From Euptelea pleiosperma (taxonomy: Eukaryota; Streptophyta; Magnoliopsida; Ranunculales; Eupteleaceae), in contig CM068545.1 of NCBI GenBank assembly GCA_035048495.1, forward strand, positions 39,508,225 to 39,572,224: a DNA stretch of 64,000 nucleotides, written 5' to 3'. A program made the translations under genes and the position numbers. Under the pieces are notes generated by a model. The model did no database searches. It was given only the letters and a program-made list of their open reading frames with translations, and was not told the origin of the DNA. Below, piece by piece: positions 47,430-56,675 of the stretch (position 1 is the stretch's first letter; each line of letters opens with the position of its first letter).

Positions 47430-49033
47430 ATGGTGGATACCAGACGCACTGGCCTCAGGAGTGGAAGGGAGAGAAATCCTCCCAACGATCTCAGAGATGC
47501 TATCACGGAGGGCAACAGGGCGAGAGAACTGGACAATCAGCAGAAGATGATTGCCTGTAGTGAGAAGAGAATGAAGAGCTGAAGCAACGGATGGCAATTC
47601 AACATACTGGTGGCTATATATTTGGCACTGCCAGACATAGTTATCATCAGGAGAGTCATTTCCGATCAGACAAGTCAAATTCAGAGGAATCTATCCTGTG
47701 GAATCCAGGAAGTAGACATGGGGATTCCCAAATCCCACCTCCAGAGATGCGTCATAAGGCCGAGTCTTCCTGTCAACAAAGCTCGGATCATATTTAACCT
47801 GAAACCAGGAAGCAGATTGCTGATCTGGTAGCTGAGATGATGGGAAAGAAAGAAACATTGGTTGATAAGATGATGGCAATGGTGACGAGAGCTCCTACCT
47901 TTTACAGAGGAGATACAGGGATAACGTGCCCCAAATCTTTCTCATATCCCAAATTTTCAATATTCACAGGAACTACAGATCCCGTGAACCATGTACTTCG
48001 CTTTAGGAAAACGATGACGATGTGGGAGTTCCATGACGAGCTCCTTTGTAGAATGTTCCCTTCTACTTTGAGTGATGATGCACTCATCCGGTTTAACCAG
48101 ATAGCTCCTCGAACCATTTTTGATTTCACCGAGTTGAGCACCCTCTTCATTACTCGCTATTCATGCAACCGATTGCACAAGAATGACGTCGACGTGTTGT
48201 TTAATATACGTTGTGATCAGAAGGAGACATTGTGGGATTTCACAAAAAGATTCCATATTCTGATGACCACAGTGGAAGATTGTGATGATAAACATGTCGT
48301 CACAGTCTTTCGGAAGGCATTGCCTACAGATTTTGGGCTATATACGTCCTTAACCAAGAACAGGCCGGTAAGTATGGAGGCCTTGTTTCTTCGAGTTGAA
48401 AAGTATTCTAAACTCGAAGATGACACACTCCAACGTGGCCAAGGAGTGGCCGTATCAGTGAATGAAGTGAAGAAGACTCCAGCATCCAGCAAAACCTCTA
48501 AGGGAAAGCAGAAGGTTGCTACTGAGGTAACGACAGCAGAGATTCCCGAGAAGAAACCAGAGAAGTCGAGAAGTGCTGGTCAATATCCTCGTCGGGAGAA
48601 GAGGATTTTTACAGCATTGAACAAGACTCACAGTCAGATCTTTGATCTGATTAAAAATGAAAAATATCTCTAATATCCCAGACCAATGAGGCCAGACTTG
48701 AAGGGAGATAGAGATATGATGAAGTTCTGTGCCTTCCACCAATAAGCTGGGCACATAACAGATAAATGCTGGGCACTGAGGCACAAGATTGAGGATCTGA
48801 TTAACCAAGGCTACTTGCAGCAGTTTATTGCCTGCACGACTGGGGTAGTAGTTGAAGTCGAGATCCCCAAGAAAGACAAGAACCCCGTTAAACAGCAGGA
48901 GCACGGGTTGGTGATTGACGTTATCCATGGGGGAGGACGACAACTCTCCCGTGGAGAAACGTAGAGAGAAGACAGGATCAAAATCAGGAAGGTTGAACAC
49001 CTGAACGAGATCCTGCACCTATCAACGGGTCAT
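47430..49033 (+). pseudogene. Tat gag (broken by stops and a frame change)
   Basis: The likely start is ATG 47430 (MVDTRRTGLRSGRERNPPND). After a frame change near 47580 the gag domain is well kept at 47837-48673: FSIFTGTTDPVNHVLRFRKT, MWEFHDELLCRMFPSTLSDD, TIFDFTELSTLFITRYS and ETLWDFTKRFHILMTTVED. After a TAA at 48671 the same frame continues with CAFHQ and AGHITDKCW, a CxxH...GHxTxxC zinc motif. The frame runs to the target duplication GTCAT at 49029-49033 and resumes at 51760. Gag packages the element RNA. This copy cannot make a full protein. Confidence 0.85.
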
Positions 49034-49989
49034 TGATATTCGCTCAAAAGTGCTCATTTTAAGCACTTATCCTGTTAGCGTTATCGCACTCTCCTACGTA
49101 AAACTGCTCTAATTATCCACTTTTCTACGTAAGAGTCTATCTCATTGCGTAAAACACACTTTTCTGGACGAAATGGTATATTTGCATGCATTAAACATAT
49201 TTTCGGAAGTCTAAATATTAAGCCGTTCTGATAAAGTCTCATTACGCGCTTCTTCTGTCGCAGGAAACCCCGATGGGACGATTTTCGAGACTTGTGGGCC
49301 CAAATCGATCATGAAAGCCCATTATCAAAGCTTAACAAGCCCACATGCTATAACTAGAAGATATGGGCCAAATATGGGCTGAATAAGAGGACCAAAAAGT
49401 CGGCCCAAAGAACGAAGAGAGTAGGAGAGCCAATGACCAAGAGACGGACCAAAGCGTTTAAAGCCACATGAGTCAGCAAAGAATGATGGTCGACTCTACT
49501 GGAGAAGCGTGAGGATGGTCACAGTGAAGAACAGGGTTCCAGACCCTCCGCCAGTGCTTTTTTCCATTTTTTTTGATACTTTTTCTCTCATCTCTCCTTA
49601 TTCTCTCTCTCTCTTCATCTCTCGATCCTCGAATCTACTGACCTAACCCCAGAACTCCTGCCTATCAGCTCTATCTCATCTCCCTTAGCTTTCTGACCGT
49701 TGGATCTTCAATCGGACCGTTGGATCTCTCTAGATCCGTCGATCTACCAATCTGAGTCCCAATCAAGTCACCATCCATCCGATCTCCATCAGACTGTCTG
49801 TCACATCATTCTGTGAGATGATGGACATCATCAACCCATGAGGGCCAATAGCCGGGCCCATCTTCATCGACCCGCTGACCGACCAGTTAGTGGACCCCGC
49901 GAATTTCAAAAATAATTTTAATTAAATGGGGGGTCCACTAATTGGGGAGATTCCCCTTAGAAAAGTAGGTTTTTACTTTTCAAAAAATA

Positions 49990-50015
49990 CCCTATTTCCA
50001 TTAATGGAAATAGGG
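49990..50015. repeat. 26-bp perfect palindrome next to a TATA-like box, LTR copy D
   Basis: Arms CCCTATTTCCATT and AATGGAAATAGGG pair perfectly with no loop. Compared with copies B and C, one base is missing from each arm, so symmetry is kept. TATAAGAG follows six bases later on the LTR sense strand. Confidence 0.85.
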
Positions 50016-50164
50016 AGCTTTATAAGAGGAGGGAGAAGGGTTCGTTCGAACCCTAATCCCCCTCCAATCTCCTCCTCTCCTTCCCCCTATCCTTTCCCTT
50101 CTTCCCCGCGATTTCTTTCTCCTCTTTTTCCTCTTTTCTTCTTCGTCTTCTTCACCTATACTTC

Positions 50165-50192
50165 GCCGGAGTTGCAGGTTTGCAACTCCGGC
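50165..50192. repeat. Hairpin palindrome 1, LTR copy D
   Basis: GCCGGAGTTGCA, loop GGTT, TGCAACTCCGGC: 12-bp perfect stem, at the edge of the (TTC)n repeat. Confidence 0.85.
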
Positions 50193-50195
50193 CGT

Positions 50196-50262
50196 CCTTC
50201 TTCTTCTTCTTCTTCTTCTTCTTCTTCTTCTTCTTCTTCTTCTTCTTCTTCTTTCTCCTTCT
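50196..50262 (+). repeat. (TTC)n microsatellite
   Basis: About 20 TTC/CTT units, creating a false poly-Ser or poly-Glu reading frame. Confidence 0.9.
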
Positions 50263-50321
50263 CTCCTCTGTCTTCTTCTCGTATTTTTAGTTTTCGTTTT
50301 TTATTTTTATTACCGTTTTTT

Positions 50322-50348
50322 ACCGGAGTTGCAGCCTGCAACTCCGGT
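50322..50348. repeat. Hairpin palindrome 2, LTR copy D
   Basis: ACCGGAGTTGCA, 3-nt loop, TGCAACTCCGGT: 12-bp perfect stem. The outer pair is A-T here and G-C in palindrome 1. Confidence 0.85.
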
Positions 50349-50705
50349 CAGCCGCCACCATCTTCCCTTCTTCTTCATCGTTTTCTTCTCTTCTTCTGCC
50401 CCTCTTCCTCGTCTGCAACCAGCACCTCCCACCTTCGTAGCAGCAACGTGCTGGTGTTGCATAACAGCAACACCAACACCACTACGACCGCCGGACTGGT
50501 TCGCCTCCGCCTCCTCCGCTTGCACACCGCCTGCACACTCCACCACCGCCTCTCTCCGCCTGTGCTTACTGCCGCTGCCTCCACAACTCCACCAATGTTC
50601 TCCCAAGATCCATCTCGCCTCCGAAGCGGGAGATTGTGGGTTCGTGTCCCATCGTGAACGCCACCCCACACCAGTCCGTCCTCATCTCCTCATTTTTTTC
50701 TCTCA

Positions 50706-50731
50706 CCGGAGTTGCACACCTGCAACTCCGG
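50706..50731. repeat. Hairpin palindrome 3, LTR copy D
   Basis: CCGGAGTTGCA, loop CACC, TGCAACTCCGG: 11-bp perfect stem. Confidence 0.85.
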
Positions 50732-50872
50732 CCGGCCATCTTCCAACCCTTCATTACTGCAACCAGCAGCTCCTCTCTTCACCCTTCACGGATCAACAAC
50801 CGTTGAACGCCAAGGTCTCACCTTGCTGCCTCCATCTGTTGCTCAACTAGCAACAACACCGCCCATCTCTTT

Positions 50873-50898
50873 CTAGAGTTGCACGCCTGCAACTCTAG
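50873..50898. repeat. Hairpin palindrome 4, LTR copy D
   Basis: CTAGAGTTGCA, loop CGCC, TGCAACTCTAG: 11-bp perfect stem in which two positions differ from palindrome 3 on both arms. Confidence 0.85.
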
Positions 50899-51759
50899 CA
50901 ACCACCACCGTGTAAACCAGCCTGCAACTCCAAACGGCTGCTGGCTGGATTGCAACTTCACTCCACAGAGCCGTCGTGCTTTTCAAACGCTGGCCATACT
51001 TTTCTCCATCGAAGTTCCTCCGCAAGAGAACACCACGTGAGCAGGAAATCTCCAGATCGTTTCACTCTTCTCTCCACTTTGACACGTGGTGCATCTCCTC
51101 ATAAGCCATAGTGAAAATCTCCATCAACATGCCTTGGACGTGATCTCCTTGGAACACCACGTGGTAGGTGGATCCTTCTATGGTGAGTTCTATCAATCCT
51201 TTCTTCGTACAATCTCTCAATTCTTACCTATATCTTCACCATTCTCTTCCCTCATCTTTCTTCCCCTAACTTTCTCTCTCTAGGTAGAATCCTCCATCTT
51301 CTCTCTCTAAAACCTATTACCATTTTATCTCTCTAAATTGATTTCTCTCTCTAGGATTAGATTTATCTCTTCTTCTACCACTTTCTCTCTCTCCTCTTTA
51401 ACATTTTTTTTTTACTTTCTCTCTCTAGTTTCTCTCTCTCAAAACCCCTTTCTCTCTCTACATCCCTCTCTTATTAAAATGCTTTCTAGTTTAGTTATTT
51501 TGTGAGATTTTTGCTGTAAAAGACAATTTTGACTGAATGAAGTTGATTTGAATAAAATTATGTTCTATTCTCTGCAAATTTCCCGTCATTTTATGTCATT
51601 ATTGCGCTAACCCGACTAATCCCGAGTGCGGATCGACATCCGACACGAATCCCTATACAAATCTATCAATTTTGCAGGATAATCGGATAAATATTACAAA
51701 TGTGTTGAAGTTAGGGTTTCCGTAACCAACGACGCGGAAAAAACGCTACTTTCAGTCAT

Positions 51760-52425
51760 AGAATGACAGACCCCGTGGAAATGATGGAGAGCAATGATGC
51801 AATAATTTTCTTCTCCGACAAAGATCTCGTCAGAGTGGATCATTCGCATTCGGATGCGTTAGTGCTCACTTTGCCTCTAGGCAACTATGAGGTGAAGCGT
51901 CTGCTGATAGATCCCGGTAGCTCAGCCGAGATTTTGTTTGCAGAAGCTTACAGGAGGATGGATTTTAACCCATCAGATCTTATCAAGAGCAATATTCCCC
52001 TGGTCGGTTTTAATGGCCAGAAAGAGTATGCTCTTGGAAAGGTAATTCTGTCCGTAAAGACGGGACCGATCATGTCTATGGTGGAATTTCTTGTTCTGGA
52101 TACGCCATCCCCCTACAATGGCATTTTGGGAAGAGGATGGATACATGAGGTAAATGGCGTACCATCCACATATCATCAATTGTTCCGATTCTCGACTGAT
52201 CACGGGATCATGGAGCTTAAAGGAGATCAAGTTGTCTTGACAAAATGTTATGCCATTGCCCTCATACCAAAGAGTGTTCCAAGCCAAGATGATCATCATG
52301 GAGAGGGAACCTCATCTGTGGTTGCTGAGCAATAGCAATCAGAGCGCATCCCGGCAAGTCTAGAGCAGACTGCGCCGAGCCGGGAAGATGAAAATGTTAA
52401 ATTTGAGAGAGGAACCATTCCCACG
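51760..52425 (+). pseudogene. Tat protease (same frame as gag)
   Basis: Reading from AGA 51760 continues the gag frame with RMTDPVEMMESNDAIIFF. The aspartic protease core is KRLLIDPGSSAEILFAEAYR (about 51895), then NGILGRGWIHEVNGV. The family usually has DxGSSADIL, and here the DPGSS form is intact. A TAG at 52333 interrupts the frame before RT. Confidence 0.85.
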
Positions 52426-53436
52426 GTGGAGGAAACTGACCAGATCAACCTCAGTAGCGAGGAAGATCCAAAGTGTACCTTTATCGGGGCTGGTCTATTT
52501 ATCGAAGAAAAGATATCCTACACTGATTTTCTGAAATCTTACATGGACATTTTCGCATGGTCATTCAGCGATATGCCAAGTATTCCTCCCGACATCTCTT
52601 GTCATCATTTGCAGGTAAATAGTAAGCATTTACCTGTGAAACAAAGACCTCAGAGAATTGCTCCTGAGAAGCAGCAGGTTGTCCAAGAGGAGATTGATAA
52701 ACTCTTGACGGCCGGGTTCATCCGTGAAGTCAACAATGCTCAATGGTTAGCCAACATAGTGGCTGTACAAAAGAAGAATGGGAAGATCAGAGTTTGCATA
52801 GACTTCACCCATTTGAATAAGGCTTGCCCTAAAGATCCATATCCTTTGCCTAGAATTGATCAACTTGTCGACGCCACCTCGGGATATGAAATCTTGTCTT
52901 TCATGGATGGATACTCGGGCTATAATCAGCTTCCATTGTATGAGCCAGACCAGAAGATGACGGCCTTCACGACTGATAGGGGTGTCTTTTGTTACAAAGT
53001 GATGCCTTTTGGCCTCAAAAACGCAGGAGCCACTTATCAGCACCTCGTCAACAAAACGTTCCATGACATGATTGCCGTGACAATGGAAGTCTATATAGAT
53101 GATATGATGGTTAAAACGTGGACCCGGGAACTTCATCTGAGAGATCTCGGGAAAATATTCGACCGTCTATGGGAGTATCAAATGAAGCTCAATCCTGCCA
53201 AATGCGTTTTTGGAGTGACCTCTGGGAAGTTTCTAGGTTATCTCATTACAAGACGAGGAATTGAAGCCAATCCCGAGCAGATCAGGGCCTTAACGGAAAT
53301 GCCTTCACCGAAGAACAGGAAAGAAGTCCAAAAGCTAGCCGGGAGGATAGCTGCATTGAATCGCTTCATAGCGAGATCGTCAGATAGATGCAGACCTTTA
53401 TTCAGGCTCTTGAAGAAAAATGGGAGGTTTGACTAG
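52426..53436 (+). pseudogene. Tat reverse transcriptase (nonsense codons at both ends)
   Basis: A 336-codon open stretch carries the RT core: VAVQKKNGKIRVCIDFTHLN, then KDPYPLPRID, SFMDGYSGYNQ, YKVMPFGLKNAGATYQ, and the catalytic YIDDMMVK at about 53092-53115. The usual DLNKACPKD reads here as DFTHLNKACPKD, so the core is well kept. It ends KKNGRFD followed by TAG 53434, which probably replaces a Trp codon. RT copies element RNA into DNA. The same frame continues into RNase H. Confidence 0.9.
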
Positions 53437-54465
53437 ATGGAGGAATGTGATGAAGCCTTCCAAAAGTTTAAACACTATCTCTCGCAACCTCCCATTCTTT
53501 CTAAACCCGATCAAGAGGAGCCTCTAGGTCCCTATTTGGCTACTACTGATGAATCTATCAGCGCCGTCCTCTTCCGTGAGCTCGACCCAGAAGAACGGCC
53601 AATATATTTTACTAGTAAAACTCTTATTGGAGTAGAAACGAGATATGCCACAATCGAGAAAGTTGTTCTTGCTTTGATTTATGCTTCTAGGCGTCTTAAA
53701 CCGTACTTCGAAGGAAGAACTATCACGGTCTACACAGAGCATCCTTTGAGATCTATACTCGGCAAGATTGATTTATCAGGAAGGATGGCAAAAATGGTCA
53801 TTTATTTGGCTCAGTACGATATTCAATTTTCACCAAGAACGTCTAAAAAGGGACATGCCTTAGCCGGGTTCTTGGCTGATTTCCCAGTTCAAGATGTGGC
53901 AGACACTGGGGGCGAGGACAAAGAAGTTCTTCCACTTCTCGAGATACCAAAAATGTTGAATCCTAAGACGGGGTGGAGGTTGTTCACTGATGGATCGACT
54001 AGCGAGAGTGGATCGGGTATAGGAGTTGTCCTAGTCACACCCGAGAACACTAGATTGGAGAAATCTGTTAAACTCAGGTTCGTGGCGTCCAATAACGAAG
54101 CAGAATATGAAGCAATGATTTCAGGGCTTCAGACAGCACTAGATCTCGGGATAAAGGATATTACCGTATATACTGATTCTCAGTTGGTCGTCAGCCAATA
54201 TGCTGGGACATATCTAGCCCGAGATGAGAGGATGGCAGCCTATTTGGATATCATCCAACAATTGGCAGGACGGTTCGACAACCTAGAGGTTCATCAGTTA
54301 CCTCGAATGGAGAATCGACATGCTGATGCCTTGGCCTATCTATCCACTATGTTGGGAGATACTGAGTCAAGAACCATACCCGTGGACTATCAAGAATTCT
54401 CGAGTATTCATATACCTGTTGAGATGTACTTAGCCCCGATTGAGGTTGATCATGAGCCAAGCTAG
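53437..54465 (+). pseudogene. Tat RNase H, two domains
   Basis: The first domain follows RT: YLATTDESISAVLFRELD, IYFTSKTLIGVETRYA, HPLRSILGKIDLSGRMAKM. The second, at about 53965-54350, has the DEDD-type signature: LFTDGSTSESGSGIGVVLV, NNEAEYEAMISGL, YTDSQLVVSQY and ENRHADALAYLS. A second RNase H of this type marks the Tat lineage. Each removes RNA from RNA-DNA hybrids. TAG 54463 ends the open stretch. Confidence 0.9.
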
Positions 54466-55696
54466 ATGGATAATTTTCGAAGGTATTTACAGAATGGAGA
54501 CCTTCCATCCGGGAGAGATGTGGCGAAAAGAATTCAGAGGCTTGGGAGAACATACACCATGGTGGGCCAGGATTTATATAGAAAATCAGCACCAGGCCCC
54601 CTCCTCAAATGCCTTACCCCTAGTGAATCTCAACAAGTTCTCTATGAGATACACGCGGGTGAATGTGGAAATCACTCGGGGACGAGGACCTTGGCACATA
54701 AAGCCATCAGCCAAGGTTATTTTTGGCCCTATATGCAAAAAGATGCCATGTTGATTGTTAAGAAATGTGAGAAGTGCCAAAAATATTCTCCATTGATCAA
54801 AGTCCCCACTGAAGAGTTACATCCTGTATTCAGTCCGTAGCCATTTGCAAAATGGGGATTGGATATAATGGGACCATTCCCGATAGCCCCAGGGAACGTC
54901 AGGTTCTTACTGGTAGCCATAGATTACTTCATGAAGTGGATCGAAGCAGTTCCATTAGTATAGGTGCAGTCTTCACATGTTAAGAGGTTCTTGTGGGAGA
55001 ATATTATCTGTCGATTCGGTATTCCGCAGGAGATTGTCACGGACAATGGAACCCAGTTTGATTCCAATGAGGTCAAAGCTCTGTGTCAGGCTTTGAATAT
55101 AAAGAAGCAATTATCTGCCCCAAGATACCCCCAGAGTAATAGACTCGCTGAAAGGGCAAATCGAGTCATACTCAAAAATTTGAAGAAGAGGCTGGATCAG
55201 GCAAAGGAAAAATGGGCAGAAGAGTTGTCGGGAGTACTATGGGCATACCGAACTACCCTGAGAAGGACTACAGGAGAATCTCCATTTTCCCTAGCTTATG
55301 GGTCAGAAGCAGTCATCCCTACAAAAGTTGTTGTCCCGACATCTCGTACTCAGACTATCAATACTAGACAGAATGATGAGATCCTGGCTTGAGATAATGA
55401 TTTGCTAGAAGAACGGCACGAACAAGCGGTTGTGAGATTGGCAAATTATCAGCAAACCATCAAACGATGGTATGATCGCCGTATCAGACTCAGGACCTTC
55501 AAAGTTGGAGATTTGGTATTAAGGAAAGTATTTGACAATACCAGAGAGCCTGGAAGTGGTAAATTGGGTGCCAATTGAGAATGACCTTACCTTGCTGACA
55601 GGATTGGGCAGAACGGGGCATATTCTTGAAAACACAAGATGGAGATGTATTCGAAAAGCCGTGGAACGCATTTAATATGCACATTTTCTATCAATA
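54466..55696 (+). pseudogene. Tat integrase (nonsense codons at 54838, 54961, 55390)
   Basis: The zinc-binding HHCC region reads IHAGECGNHSGTRTLAHKA and CEKCQKYSPLI. The catalytic core has KWGLDIMGPFPIAP, VAIDYFMKWIEAVPL, FGIPQEIVTDNGTQFDSNEV and the DDE glutamate region NRLAERANRVILKNLKKR. The C-terminal part has FKVGDLVLRKVFDNTREP. Stops are TAG, TAG and TGA, all in a frame otherwise open from 51760. Integrase inserts element cDNA. Confidence 0.88.
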
Positions 55697-55737
55697 AAGA
55701 TGAATCCAAATTTCTCATACAAGAAACATCATCATCA

Positions 55738-56525
55738 ACTTTGAAGTCCTAGTCGAGAGCCTTGGATTCTTACACATCTTGGCTTCTTGCCTTGATAAGA
55801 ATTCAAGTATACAAACCGGAAGGCCGGGATGATCTAAATATTATAAGTCATGCGACTAGAATTAACGAGATTCCCGTTGACTATGAAGTCCTAGTCGGAA
55901 GCCTTGGATTCTTACACATCTTGGCTTCTTGCCTTGATAAGAATTCAAGTATACAAACCGGAAGGCCGGGATGATCTAAATATTTTAAGTCATGCGACTA
56001 GAATTAACGAGATTCCCGTCGACTATGAAGTCCTAGTCGGGAGCCTTGGATTCTTACACATCTTGGCTTCTTGCCTTGATAAGAATTCAAGTATACAAAT
56101 CGGAAGGCCGGGATGATCTAAATATTCTAAGTCATGCGACTAGAATTAACGAGATTCCTGTCGACTATGAAGTCCTAGCCGGGAACCTTGGATTCTTACA
56201 CATCTTGGCTTCTTGCCTTGATAAGAATTCAAGTATACAAACCGGAAGGCCAGGATGATCTAAATATTCTAAGTCATGCGACTAGAATTAACGAGATTCT
56301 CGTCGACTATGAAGTCATAGCCGGGAACCTTGGATTCTTACACATCTTGGCTTCTTGCCTTGATAAGAATTCAAGTATGCAAACCGGAAGGCCGGGATGA
56401 TCTAAATATTCTAAGTCATGCGACAAGAATTTACGAGATTCTCGTCGACTATACAGTCCTAGCCGGGAGCCTTGAATTCTTATACGTCATGGCTTTGTGC
56501 CCTGATAAGGATTCAAGTATATAAA
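55738..56525 (+). repeat. 142-bp tandem repeat, about 5.5 units, Tat 3' region
   Basis: The unit runs from ATGAAGTCCTAGTCGG through CTTGGATTCTTACACATCTT, ACAAACCGGAAGGCCGGGAT and CATGCGACTAGAATTAACGA. The starts of successive units are exactly 142 bp apart (for instance at 55762, 55904, 56046, 56188 and 56330). Divergence between units is low. The 70-codon ORF in each is a by-product. Confidence 0.92.
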
Positions 56526-56675
56526 TCAGGCAGGCAGGGTGAAAATCCCAACTGAACTATGAACTACAGAAAGCAAATTTCGAATTCATATCAGAATAAA
56601 AGATTTTCCATTATGTCAAAAGCCATAAATGGTATCTACATTTGAAGGCCCCCTGGGCAAATCAGATTACAAAAA
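56526..56675. other. Spacer between tandem repeats and antisense ORF
   Basis: Short AT-rich stretch with AATAAA-like motifs on both strands. Confidence 0.4.

Larger units (their letters stand above)
49034..51754 (+). mobile_element. Solo LTR, family 1 (copy D), TSD GTCAT
   Basis: A 2721-bp LTR from TGATATTCGC to CTACTTTCA with a perfect GTCAT duplication (49029-49033 and 51755-51759). It lies inside the Tat gag-pol frame and adds no internal sequence. Layout: conserved 5' end with TACGTA motifs, an ATGGTC/GATGAT region, a 26-bp palindrome (49990-50015), a TATA-like TATAAGAG (50021-50028), (TTC)n, four hairpin palindromes (50165-50898), and a tract of repeated TTTCTCTCTCTAG (51265-51475). The 243-codon ORF over the (TTC)n is low complexity. 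Confidence 0.88.

Noticed and set aside
49926..50657. A 243-codon ORF inside LTR copy D
   Set aside because: It runs over the (TTC)n repeat and hairpins, is mostly Ser/Pro runs, and is not kept in copies B and C.
55762..56524. Five successive 64-70 codon ORFs with nearly the same protein
   Set aside because: They are by-products of the 142-bp tandem repeat; the unit length is not a multiple of three and there is no coding signal.
55738..56525. Regular repeats suggesting a CRISPR-like array
   Set aside because: Units are contiguous 142-bp tandem copies without unique spacers, in a plant retrotransposon.
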